DNA of 64,000 bases, taken from NCBI GenBank assembly GCA_936450465.1, contig OW388302.1, positions 63,525,826 through 63,589,825 on the forward strand, given 5' to 3'. The stretch comes from Gibbula magus. Taxonomy: Eukaryota > Mollusca > Gastropoda > Trochida > Trochidae. The notes beneath the pieces were generated by a model that was given only the letters and a program-made list of their open reading frames with translations, had not been told where the DNA came from and ran no database searches. Shown piece by piece: positions 46,032 to 53,989 of this stretch (positions within the stretch are counted from its first letter, which is position 1; each line of letters starts with the position of its first letter). A program made the translations under genes and the position numbers.

Positions 46032-46288
46032 TTAATGTATTTTTTTAATAAGCGTCTCCTCATCAGTGTCACCCATGACGACACATACGTCATCCCTACT
46101 CGCATTGAACACGACGACCGATTCTGCATCTATTCTATTTCTTAGTTGGACACGCGAACAACAACAACATAAGCATTTTACCAAGCAGGAATAAATCTTA
46201 TTTCTATTAACATAACACAGAATTATAGTGGTTGTAATGTTAATGACGCCTAAAACAATCATTATGATCCATACGATCCGCGTATCAC
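46032..46288 (-). CDS. Alternative terminal exon 3: TM helix plus Cys-rich tail
   Basis: Acceptor TTCTCCGCAG, then phase-1 entry (GT GAT ACG). Encodes the helix IVWIIMIVLGVINITTTIIL, immediately followed by a juxtamembrane cysteine cluster (CLVKCLCCCC), a typical S-acylation context, and an acidic tail ending EETLIKKIH. The 85-codon coding part ends in TAA at 46032. As a membrane-anchoring terminal exon it is interchangeable in frame with the exons at 45748, 46384 and 47267. Confidence 0.7.
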
Positions 46289-46383
46289 CTGCGGAGAAAT
46301 GGAAATGGAAATGCACAAAGATTGAAATATAAATATGTCATGACTATTTGATTATGTTTCATTGAGGATGCAGCAATGTTAGA

Positions 46384-46580
46384 TTAAATGTCAATGCTGT
46401 CCAGTTCAAAGTTATGACTATGTAATGACGATCTGTACATTGGATTAACAGATTGACAACGTTCGCTGTTTCTTTTATACTTTATGAAAATGATTGTAGT
46501 TACTGTTATAACCGTTATCAAGATAGCGATGATCGAACTCAAACAAACAATTATCCAACTGCTCCCATCTACGACATGCG
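46384..46580 (-). CDS. Alternative terminal exon 2: TM helix plus NPxY-type tail
   Basis: Follows the acceptor TTCTTTCGTCTTTCAG and enters in phase 1 (CG CAT GTC). Encodes the helix WIIVCLSSIIAILITVITVT and a short tail with SVNPMYRSS (an NPxY-type motif, known in other receptors for phosphotyrosine-binding-domain or endocytic adaptor binding) ending ELDSIDI before TAA. The tail is unrelated to its neighbours' tails. It is too split across frames to stand out as a long open frame, but the splice site, phase and helix agree. Confidence 0.65.
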
Positions 46581-46768
46581 CTGAAAGACGAAAGAAACAA
46601 CAACAGAAAATAATGATGGAACTAACAAACGATGAAATGAACGTTTTTAGCAGAATTTAATTGAAACAAACAGAATGAAATGAGGCTTTAGTTTCACATG
46701 TAAGTACTTACGCGACAACACGAGTTCCCTTCCCTGAATTGAAGATCGTTTACTGCTCTTTACATATG

Positions 46769-47270
46769 TTAAAGGTACATCCATTATTGTGTTGTTGGGG
46801 GTCAAAATATAACAATCATTTTAAATTGTCTAATTCTATCGAGAAGTATCAACTGTTACCGAAAACAACAATGTTAATGATACTCGACTTAGTATATTGA
46901 CGATATGAAGGTAAACGTAGTAATTTCTGATCGGAAACCGAACAATTACACCGCGTGTCGGCGTGCGCCAATCGGTCAAACATAATTTTTGAATTTTATT
47001 TACACCAAACAAATAACACATTTGGATTAATAATGTTCAATAGGTCATATAACTACTGTGCATGTATATAGAACGTTCACTTTCGGTTTCTACACATGCA
47101 TAATGATGTTACTCGATTTTAATTGGAAATAGTAATTATGATATGTTTGGCGGTTGGGGATGAATATGCAAACTAAGTGAATGTATTTGTGTTGTAGACA
47201 GCACATATGGTGTTTTTGAACGTATCAAAGCGAAATAAAATTTTATGAAACACAATGGATGCACCTTTAA
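46769..47270. mobile_element. MITE with TTAA termini and ~20-bp TIRs
   Basis: Left end TTAAAGGTACATCCATTATT; right end (reverse) TTAAAGGTGCATCCATTGTG. The 502-bp element is non-coding and AT-rich. A second, decayed copy lies at 24279-24600. TTAA duplications are typical of piggyBac- or Kolobok-type transposition; which superfamily is not shown. Its right edge coincides with the stop codon of the terminal exon at 47267. Confidence 0.85.
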
Positions 47271-47571
47271 ATTGAACTTTCATCCATTATTTCTCTCGGT
47301 TCTTCATATATATGAGTCGTGGTGACACTTCGCCTTTCAGTATTTAATAATCTAGCTCTAGACGGTAAAGCCTCTCTTAAAAATAATAATCGGATCTCGT
47401 TCTTAATTTTAAACAAGATTACTAAAATCAAAAGCGAGGTTCCAAATTGTATCACGAAACTGAAAATTATCATAATTGAATTGTATGAGGGATCACCTCC
47501 TTCTGCAGCATAAACGGGTTCCGTTGTCGACGAAAGCTCGAGGGTGGAAGGGAACGTTGATGTCGGGAGTT
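47267..47571 (-). CDS. Alternative terminal exon 1 (intact): stalk, TM and tail
   Basis: Acceptor AATTATTCAG, phase-1 entry (AA CTC CCG). Encodes a Thr/Ser-rich membrane-proximal stalk, the helix IIFSFVIQFGTSLLILVILF and a tail of about 45 residues with RARLLNTERRS and HIYEEPREIMDESSI (a YEEP tyrosine motif), then TAA. The stop lies in the TTAA target site of the MITE, so the 3'UTR downstream is MITE sequence. Positions 47356-47571 are repeated identically at 48916-49131; this copy alone keeps the whole tail. Confidence 0.75.
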
Positions 47572-47623
47572 CTGAATAATTTGCAAAACAGGAATCGATT
47601 AAGCGTTAAAGCCCAATTGTGGA
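47356..47623. repeat. 268-bp direct repeat, left copy (LINE target-site duplication)
   Basis: From CTCTAGACGGTAAAGCCTCT to AAAGCCCAATTGTGGA. Compared base by base with 48916-49183 (constant offset 1560) I find no difference. The two copies flank the LINE fragment at 47624-48915 exactly, as a target-site duplication would. Confidence 0.92.
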
Positions 47624-48728
47624 TCGTCGCATCAAACTATCTCTTCAATATATAACTAAACTTAAATCAAACCCTTCCAATTCAGAATACCAGCAGTTGT
47701 GTAACTCAAAACCTAAAGCAATTCCACCACTCGGTATCAGACTTCAACAACATGTTGAAGATTCTGATATCGACCTAACAACAATAGCAGAGCACGGTCT
47801 GCTTGCCACTCCGCCATGGCAGCTGGTGAGGCCCCGTGTCAACCTCTCTCTATCTACTCATAAAAAATCAAATACAGACCAATTAATATTTCGACAGGCA
47901 TTTTTTGAACTTCGTAATTTTTTCGCAGATTATAAACCAATTTACACTGACGGTTCTAAAGATGGACCCACAGTTGCAGCAGCAACTGTGACTCCTTCAA
48001 CAACATATGCTTCAAGGCTGCATGATGGCAGCAGCATCTTTTCTGCAGAAGCTAAGGCCATTCTTAAGGCCGTCCATCACATTAAAAACTCAACCCCTAA
48101 TAATTACATTATTTTTTCCGATTCACTTTCTTGCCTACAAGCAATTAAAAACTGTAAGAGTGATCATCCAATTATCAGGGATATTTTATTACTTCATAAT
48201 TCTTGTCTCCAATGTGACATCGTCTTCTGCTGGCTTCCTAGCCATATGGGTATAAGAGGTAACAACAAAGCTGACTCAGCTGCTAAATCAGCATTAAACC
48301 TCAAACATATTTCTCCTACCAAAGTTCCATATACGGATTCTAAACCTGCTATTAAATCTTACATTAAACAACGTTGGAATTCCCAATGGGACCAACAACA
48401 TCATAACAAACTTCACACTATTCAACCTCATTTAGGTTACAAATCTCTATCCTCTTTTACCCGGCAGGAAGCTTGTGTCCTACGACGATGTCGTATTGGA
48501 CACTCTCATCTTACACACTCATATCTTTTAAAGGGGGAAGATCCCCCGGTATGTATACCCTGTCAGTGCCCTCTCACAATCAAACACATTCTCTGTGAGT
48601 GTTGGGACACTGCACATATCAGGGAAACTTTTTATCCTTCTATTTCAATCAATCAAGTTTTTACTCATTTCGGTGAGCATCGTGTTTTAGATTTTTTGAA
48701 GGCTATACACCTTATTGACAAATTGTAA
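47624..48728 (+). pseudogene. LINE ORF2 C-terminus with RNase H domain (5'-truncated)
   Basis: 368-codon frame without a proper start. RNase H blocks are complete: FYTDGSKDG-type PIYTDGSKDG (Asp), FSAEAKAILKAV (Glu), IIFSDSLSCLQAI (Asp) and GNNKADSAAKSAL (Asp). A C-terminal CQCPLTIKHILCEC knuckle and FGEHRVLDFLKAIHLIDKL follow. An RNase H after the RT is characteristic of the I superfamily, which is why I assign these LINEs there. Confidence 0.88.
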
Positions 48729-48855
48729 ATTTTAACTTTTCATTATCAGCTTTTATTCAACTTGTGATAATACGCTGATGTTTTTACGGCCTTCGTGCCG
48801 TGTTCTGTTTTTCAATAGCAATTTTCTTTTTTAAATTAGGCTAATAAATTAAATA

Positions 48856-48915
48856 TCTCGCCGCTAATGGCTGCAATACTGCCGAAGCGGCGTTAAACAA
48901 TAACTCACTCACTCA
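48856..48915 (+). other. 3' tail of the LINE, the unit found alone elsewhere
   Basis: CGCCGCTAATGGCTGCAATA then CTGCCGAAGCGGCGTTAAAC, AATAACTCACTC. Inner palindrome GCCGCTAATGGCTGC / GCCGAAGCGGC. This is the segment inserted alone at 7987, 29750, 32890 and 34584, and its end is shared with the SINE tail. Confidence 0.9.
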
Positions 48916-49131
48916 CTCTAGACGGTAAAGCCTCTCTTAAAAATAATAATCGGATCTCGTTCTTAATTTTAAACAAGATTACTAAAATCAAAAGCGAGGT
49001 TCCAAATTGTATCACGAAACTGAAAATTATCATAATTGAATTGTATGAGGGATCACCTCCTTCTGCAGCATAAACGGGTTCCGTTGTCGACGAAAGCTCG
49101 AGGGTGGAAGGGAACGTTGATGTCGGGAGTT
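48905..49131 (-). CDS. Duplicated terminal exon 1, tail truncated by the LINE
   Basis: The acceptor, stalk, TM helix and first tail residues are identical to 47356-47571. At 48916 the exon runs into the LINE tail and reads LPSRVSE before a TGA at 48905-48907. Splicing the stalk exon to this nearer acceptor would give the same receptor with about 30 tail residues removed, including the YEEP motif. Whether it is used depends on a polyadenylation site inside the antisense LINE; I saw no evident AATAAA. Confidence 0.6.
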
Positions 49132-49183
49132 CTGAATAATTTGCAAAACAGGAATCGATTAAGCGTTAAAGCCCAATTGTGGA
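48916..49183. repeat. 268-bp direct repeat, right copy
   Basis: Identical to 47356-47623. It ends at GGA, after which ordinary intron sequence (CATACAACAACC) follows, whereas the left copy is followed by LINE sequence. Confidence 0.92.
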
Positions 49184-49327
49184 CATACAACAACCATCGA
49201 TAGATAGATCGTTTCAATCGTGAAAGGGTTATTATTCGTGTAGGAAACAATATTGTGAGCGTTAATGGAATTAATCAGATTAGTTATCATGCAGTTGATA
49301 ATTGAAATGAAATGTATGTATACTCAC

Positions 49328-49397
49328 CATTTAAAATGCCTTCAAGTTTAGTTGTTACTCGCGTCGTCCCCCCTTCAACGATCGTCGTCCAAGATTT
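49328..49397 (-). CDS. Stalk exon 4 of the membrane-protein gene
   Basis: 70-bp exon between AATTTCAG and |GTGAGTA. Enters in phase 0 and leaves in phase 1 (AAT G|), encoding KSWTTIVEGGTTRVTTKLEG-ILN. It is Thr-rich like a mucin-type stalk. Its phase-1 exit matches all four terminal exons, which supports it as the common splice donor for them. Confidence 0.7.
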
Positions 49398-49498
49398 CTG
49401 AAATTATGAAGATTAATTAAATGTATTTTGATGGTTGTTAATTCACTGAAATAATTTTTTAGTTTTAGAAGAATTTTAACTTTGTATGTAAATCTTAC

Positions 49499-49564
49499 AT
49501 GCGACGACGTTTCTTCTCCAGTAGTGGATGTGAAGGATGCCGTTGTCTTAGGCGCCTCAGATTT
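49499..49564 (-). CDS. Stalk exon 3 of the membrane-protein gene
   Basis: 66-bp phase 0-0 exon between TTTCAG and |GTAAGAT. Encodes KSEAPKTTASFTSTTGEETS-SH. It starts AAATCT like exon 4, so the small stalk exons probably arose by duplication. Phase symmetry allows skipping without a frame change. Confidence 0.7.
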
Positions 49565-49654
49565 CTGAAATCATTTGGAAGGTATTAGACTACTTAATGC
49601 TATTGATGGATGTGTACGGATGTTATGTGACATGATGATGTATAAGAAACTTAC

Positions 49655-49742
49655 ATCGGAATTTTTTCCCGGGGGGGGATGAAGGTTGTTGAGTTGTGGA
49701 TCCTACTGATGTCCATGACGACGACGTCTTTGCGTCTGGATC
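49655..49742 (-). CDS. Stalk exon 2, 88 bp, frame problem
   Basis: Bounded by TTTCTTCCAG and |GTAAGTTTC, encoding DPDAKTSSSWTSVGSTTQQP-SSPPGK in phase 0. Its length, 88 bp, leaves phase 1 and would cause a stop at once in exon 3 (T|AA). A run of eight C (eight G on the plus strand, about 49671-49678) is the likely culprit: one base fewer would restore phase. Either this is a sequence or allele error, or the exon is skipped or inactivating. Exon 1 joins exon 3 in frame without it. Confidence 0.55.
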
Positions 49743-49971
49743 CTGGAAGAAATAAAAGATGTATGCATTTATTATTTGGATAGTTTTACACCGATATGTA
49801 CAAAGTAATGTTGTCTGACATTATCATAGTTTCATCATGTTTTATGTCTAAAGATGTTAGTGAAACACAAAGAGGCTGCGCTATCATCTGTTATGAAACT
49901 ACGCATTATACATAAATCACATATCTTTTTTTATTTATGAAATTTTTGGGGGTTTTTTGTTCGTTTTTATT

Positions 49972-50060
49972 ATCCCCCGCCACAACGAAGTTGGCGGGGG
50001 ATATAGAAATTAGCTCCGTCCGTCTGTCCGTCTGTCCGTCTGTGCGTCCGGGCTTTTCCA
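49972..50060 (+). repeat. CCCCCGCC...GGCGGGGG hairpin repeat with CCGTCTGTCC
   Basis: ATCCCCCGCCACAACGAAGT-TGGCGGGGGAT hairpin followed by ATAGAAATTAGCTCCGTCCG and (TCTGTCCG)n. Same design as 22210-22420. It heads the satellite array that follows, in the intron between exons 1 and 2. Confidence 0.85.
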
Positions 50061-50067
50061 TTCCGGC

Positions 50068-50830
50068 CTCAAACTTCAAAACTATAAGACATATCTCAAC
50101 GAAACTTGGTGTGTGGAACAATCATCATGTGTAGATGTGCCTTTTGGGGTTTTCAACTTCTTCGAGTTATTTTTTTTGACCGTTTCCATGGAAATGTAAC
50201 TTAGAATTTCGTTTCCGGATCAGAACTCGAAAACTATAAGACATATCTCAACGAAACTTGGTGTGTGGAACAATCATCATGTGTAGATGTGCCTTTTGGG
50301 GTTTTCAACTTCTTCGAGTTATTTTTTTTGACCGTTTCCATGGAAATGTAACTTAGAATTTCGTTTCTTGATCAGAACTCGAAAACTATAAGACATATCT
50401 CAACGAAACTTGGTGTGTGGAACAATCATCATGTGTGGATGTGCCTTTTGGGATTTTCAACTTCTTCGAGTTATTTTTTTTGACCGTTTCCATGGAAATG
50501 TAACTTAGAATTTCGTTTCCGGATCAGAACTCGAAAACTATAAGACATATCTCAACGAAACTTGGTGTGTGGAACAATCATCATGTGTAGATGTGCCTTT
50601 TGGGGTTTTCAACTTCTTCGAGTTATTTTTTTTGATCGTTTCCATGGAAATGTAACTTAGAATTTCGTTTCCGGATCAGAACTCGAAAACTATAAGACAT
50701 ATCGCAACGAAACTTGGTGTGTGGAACAATCATCATGTGTAGATGTGCCTTTTTGTGTTTTCAACTTATTCACAATTTTTTATTTGTTTAATTTTTACCA
50801 TTTCCATGGATACGTAACTTAATAATTTAT
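50068..50830 (+). repeat. 152-bp tandem repeat, five units, in intron 1
   Basis: Units contain AACTATAAGACATATCTCAA, CGAAACTTGGTGTGTGGAAC, AATCATCATGTGTAGATGTG and CCATGGAAATGTAACTTAGA. Starts of successive CAGAACTCGA blocks are 50221, 50373, 50525 and 50677, exactly 152 bp apart. The last unit is degenerate. Confidence 0.92.
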
Positions 50831-50867
50831 TTCAGGAGCAGAACTCAAAAACTGCCATGGATGTATT

Positions 50868-51050
50868 TTTAGCTCATCTGGCCTGAAAGGCTCGAATGGC
50901 TCATGGCATGGCACGGTGTCCGGCCTCTGTCTGTCCATCCATCCGTCCGTCCGTCTGTAAACTTTTCGCATTTTGTCTTCTTCTCCAGAATCACTTGGTC
51001 TAAGGAGCTGAAATTTTGTGTGCAAACTCCTTGGTTCATAGTCACTGTTA
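50868..51050 (+). repeat. AGCTCATCTGGCC / CCGTCCGTC dispersed repeat, copy 2
   Basis: TTTTTAGCTCATCTGGCCTG, (CCATCCGTCCGT)n, CATTTTGTCTTCTTCTCCAG and GTGTGCAAACTCCTTGGTTC. Longer version of the repeat at 30366. Confidence 0.8.
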
Positions 51051-51158
51051 TTCAACAACTATTCTTCAATAAATTTTCCCAAAGGCGGGGGATATGGCCG
51101 ACTCTGTCTGCTTGTTTATATTAAATTAATGTTAACGAAAACGTTATCTAATACATAC

Positions 51159-51509
51159 CTTGGTGCAAGTTTTATTTCCGAAGATCTCGTCTATGAGACG
51201 AACCTCCACATGTTGTGGTACATCCAAATTTTTGCACTCAATTCCCGGTGTTCTGGTTACGACGACGCTTTCCAATATTGGAAAATTACCTCTGGATATG
51301 GATACAATATCATCCCTTTGAAACACAAGTTCCCTCAGTTCAATTTTCATGACTTTCGATGAATCGAAAGTGATACTTCTTACGTCGAAGGCACCGACAC
51401 ATGTCACCACATACCCACTATCATCAACAGAGCACGTAGCACGTGCTTGATTTACAGAGTTTAACACAACGACGATAGTCATAATCACCGGGAGTAGGAG
51501 GCGAGACAT
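51159..51509 (-). CDS. Exon 1: signal peptide and LRR-like Cys ectodomain
   Basis: 117-codon exon in phase 0, ending AAG|GTATGTATT. The ATG at 51509 (SRLLLPVIMTIVVVLNSVNQ) starts a clear signal peptide, with cleavage probably after QARA. The ~90-residue ectodomain has four spaced Cys (TCSVDD, VTCVG, IECKN, NKTCTK), ITFDSSKVMKIELRELVF and FPILESVVVTRTPGI, resembling short LRR-cap-like domains of mollusc membrane proteins. Following exons give a Thr/Ser stalk and a membrane anchor, so the product is a small type I surface protein. Ligand unknown. Confidence 0.7.
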
Positions 51510-51517
51510 TTTCACAG

Positions 51518-51917
51518 GATTGCAGTATTCGTTCCTATAACTATTTTCCTCAGAAATGAACCAGGTGAAAAAACATCGACGGCGGAGAAGTTATTGTATG
51601 AAAATATTTAATTAGGAATACCCAGGTCCTCACTAAATCACTAACAATTACAATTTTCAAGCTTGATGATATACGTCTGCAGAATATATCAACCCCCCAT
51701 GTCTATTTTATATTGTTCATAATATCCCCGTAATGCGATATATCATTGTTCAACTGTCAACTTTGCTCCCTTCATAACCGGAGGCTATCATTTGGAATGT
51801 CACGTATGACCTTATGCGTCAGAAATAAATTTGTCAGAAATGTATCCGAGGGTTTTAAAACTTATGAATTGTATACAAACAGCAAATATTCACTGATGAA
51901 CAGATTGGTAGATGATT
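51518..51917. other. Upstream region of the membrane-protein gene
   Basis: AT-rich region between two minus-strand genes. No convincing TATA box or other element for the gene starting at 51509 was found. Confidence 0.4.
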
Positions 51918-52400
51918 TTATCGTTTGAAAGAAAAAGGATGGGGTATGATTTTAAAAAAGTTTAATAATGTTGACTGTTGAAGTGACGGAGTACACATGC
52001 ATCTCTTTGTTGTTAGATAACATTTTCCACAAAATACACAAGATTGACATTCGCAATTTACAGTATAATATTCACATAATTCGCAAATGTACCATGGAGA
52101 TCTCCGAATAGGAAAACACGAACATTCATCCTGTATCAATGCTTTAACGCAATGGCGATATAAGCAGTAGTCCCGATGAAATCTTACTTTGCAATCACAC
52201 ATTTCTCGAAGGTTTAATTTACAAAATTGACAAACACCAATGCAGTTACAGGATTCGTTGTTTTCATTACACAACACGCAATTTGGAAAAGTGCAACTAC
52301 ATACGCTCCTTTCACATACACGACAAATGAAGCATAAGCACAAGTTTGAAGGATTGTCGCAAACAACACATGTTGTTGTAAGAAATCGAGTACTCCCCAT
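51918..52400 (-). CDS. Cysteine-rich protein of CxxC...CxC repeat units
   Basis: 160 codons from the first in-frame ATG (52400) with no intron. From about residue 11 to 150 the chain is a series of units, CxxC-x4-7-CxC: CVVCDNPSNLCLC, CRVCERSVCSC, CVLCNENNESCNC, CQFCKLNLREMCDC, then a longer insertion, CELCEYYTVNCEC and CVFCGKC...CMC. The regular spacing suggests a repeated metal-binding (zinc) fold, but I recognise no named family. There is no signal peptide, so it is probably intracellular. It diverges from the PC4-like gene (365 bp between start codons). A TATATA at 52432-52437 lies about 35 bp upstream. Confidence 0.65.
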   Translation of the reverse strand: MGSTRFLTTTCVVCDNPSNLCLCFICRVCERSVCSCTFPNCVLCNENNESCNCIGVCQFCKLNLREMCDCKVRFHRDYCLYRHCVKALIQDECSCFPIRRSPWYICELCEYYTVNCECQSCVFCGKCYLTTKRCMCTPSLQQSTLLNFFKIIPHPFSFKR

Positions 52401-52635
52401 GTCAGTGTACACCGATGTATACCGAAATAAGTATATAAGACAAGACGTGTGTCGACGGCTCGCCCAAATGTGATGTACGTGTACGCCTGAAGCTATGATT
52501 TCTACATTTCTGCTTACATCCGCACTATTTCATAAGTATTCGGCAATATTTAAGCAGAGCTAAGCAGAATTTGATTTCACAACATACACTCAATAAAATG
52601 ACTCTTTATTGTGAAATAGCAATTTTGAACCCGTG

Positions 52636-52643
52636 TATATATA
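52636..52643 (+). promoter_or_regulatory. Candidate TATA box of the acidic PC4-like gene
   Basis: GTATATATAGCGGAGC lies about 120 bp upstream of the ATG at 52765, in a sensible position if the 5'UTR is about 90 nt. Inferred from sequence only. Confidence 0.4.
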
Positions 52644-52764
52644 GCGGAGCAAATCACATTTCATCGCAACCACATCCTGATATTTTATCAGTAGGTTTTC
52701 TTTCACTCAAGTAGGAAAGAAGGTTATATCTTTTTGAGTTATTTAATTTAAGAAAGAAAAGGCA

Positions 52765-53556
52765 ATGGCTTCATCTGCAAACAAGAAAAGTAGTCAGAAG
52801 TTGAAACGAAAAGTTGTACAGTTTGATGCGGTTAAACCCGGCGCTGTTAAGAAGCAGTCCAAAAAAACAAGCGATTACGTATCAGAACCTTATGACGTCA
52901 CCATTGAGAGTGAAGTCGGCGGTGGTAGTAATCTTTCCATCACGTCTAGAAGTGCAATCAAGAAGAGTACTCAGAAGTTGAAACGAAAAGTGGCACAGTT
53001 TGATGCGGTTAAACCGCGTGCAGCAGAAAAGCAGTCCAAAAAAACAGGTGATGACGTATCAGAACCATATGACGTCACGATTGAGAGTGAAGTTAGTGAC
53101 GATAATGATCTTCCCTCCACATCGAGAAGTACGAGTGGTGGGAAGAAGGAAGGAAGGAAGAAGGATGATATGATGCATGAAGAAATTCAATCGTCCAAAG
53201 TGGATGACGACACAAGTACTGTCATGTTATCAGACGACAATGATGAAGTCGATGAATGTGATCAACTCGGTGCTTATGATGACGATGATGATGACGACGA
53301 CGACGATGAAGAAAATGATGTTATTGATGTAGACGATGATAAAGATGATGATGATGATGATGATGATGATAACTATGATGAAGATCGCAATAGGAGCAAA
53401 AGGATGTCAATTTCGGGGTGGAGAAAACTGAAAGATACCATTTCCCAATCAATCAAGATAAAGGTTGATGAAGGAAAGGATCTTATCTTCATCGAAAAGG
53501 AACACTACACTGGACACACCAAGACATTGAGGGTACCGAGAGCTATAATGAAACAG
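52765..53556 (+). CDS. Acidic nuclear-type protein, exon 1 (PC4-like gene)
   Basis: 264 codons from ATG at 52765 to CAG|GTAAGG. Residues ~5-57 and ~70-120 are a tandem duplication (SQKLKRKVVQFDAVKPGAVK / TQKLKRKVAQFDAVKPRAAE; both followed by VSEPYDVTIESEV). Residues ~170-210 are an Asp/Glu tract (DDDDDDDDDDEE), then a basic RNRSKRMS motif, probably nuclear localisation, and GWRKLKDTISQSIKIKVDEG, which leads into the C-terminal domain in exon 2. The joint reads MKQ|VIDQ in phase 0. Chromatin or transcription role inferred. Confidence 0.7.
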
Positions 53557-53626
53557 GTAAGGTATTATTATTTTAATATATTCCGTATGGGCATGGTACT
53601 TAATGAAAATTCTAATTCCCTTTGTT

Positions 53627-53972
53627 CTCAAATGTTTTAGCGTTCGGCTTCAGATCAAGAGGTGGGGTTCGAATCAAGTCAGGGGCACAGCAACTTTGTC
53701 TGCAGTAGAGAACTGTTCTACATGCAGTCAGGTTTGGGTGCAATGCTACACTGAATTTCAGTGCAGTATCACCCATGGTTCGCTAGTTACAGCCGATGCT
53801 CACAGGTTTCACCGCAATGCATAGACACATGGCATTGAGGGCTTTCTTACCTGCCGTACTAGCAGTCGCGATATAAGTGAAATACTCTTGAAAGCGGTCT
53901 TAAAAAAAAACAAAAAAAACTTAAAAACTCACTCACTCACTCACTCACTCACTCACTCACTCAAATGTTTTA
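53627..53972 (+). mobile_element. SINE in intron 1 of the PC4-like gene, with TSD
   Basis: SINE 53640-53959, starting within the head (GCGTTCGGCTTCAGATCAAG) and ending in a long ACTC tail after an A-rich stretch. CTCAAATGTTTTA flanks it at 53627-53639 and 53960-53972, a perfect 13-bp target-site duplication. Confidence 0.92.
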
Positions 53973-53989
53973 TTTATTTTCAAATGTTA

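Larger units (their letters stand above)
47621..48915 (+). mobile_element. I/Nimb-like LINE copy 2: 5'-truncated, inserted in the gene
   Basis: Contains the last part of ORF2 (RNase H) and the 3'UTR, ending TCGCCGCTAATGGCTGCAAT ... GGCGTTAAACAATAACTCAC and (ACTC)n. The 5' junction lies within a GATCG microhomology shared by target and element (GGATCGTCGCATC here, AGATCGGCGCATC at 59974). It is antisense to the host gene and sits in the intron before the terminal exons. The RNase H frame is still open, so it is young. Confidence 0.92.

Noticed and set aside
46709..46737. Possible 22-bp microexon between AATTCAG and GTAAGT on the minus strand
   Set aside because: Its length would shift phase 1 to phase 2, which fits none of the four terminal exons, so I cannot support it.
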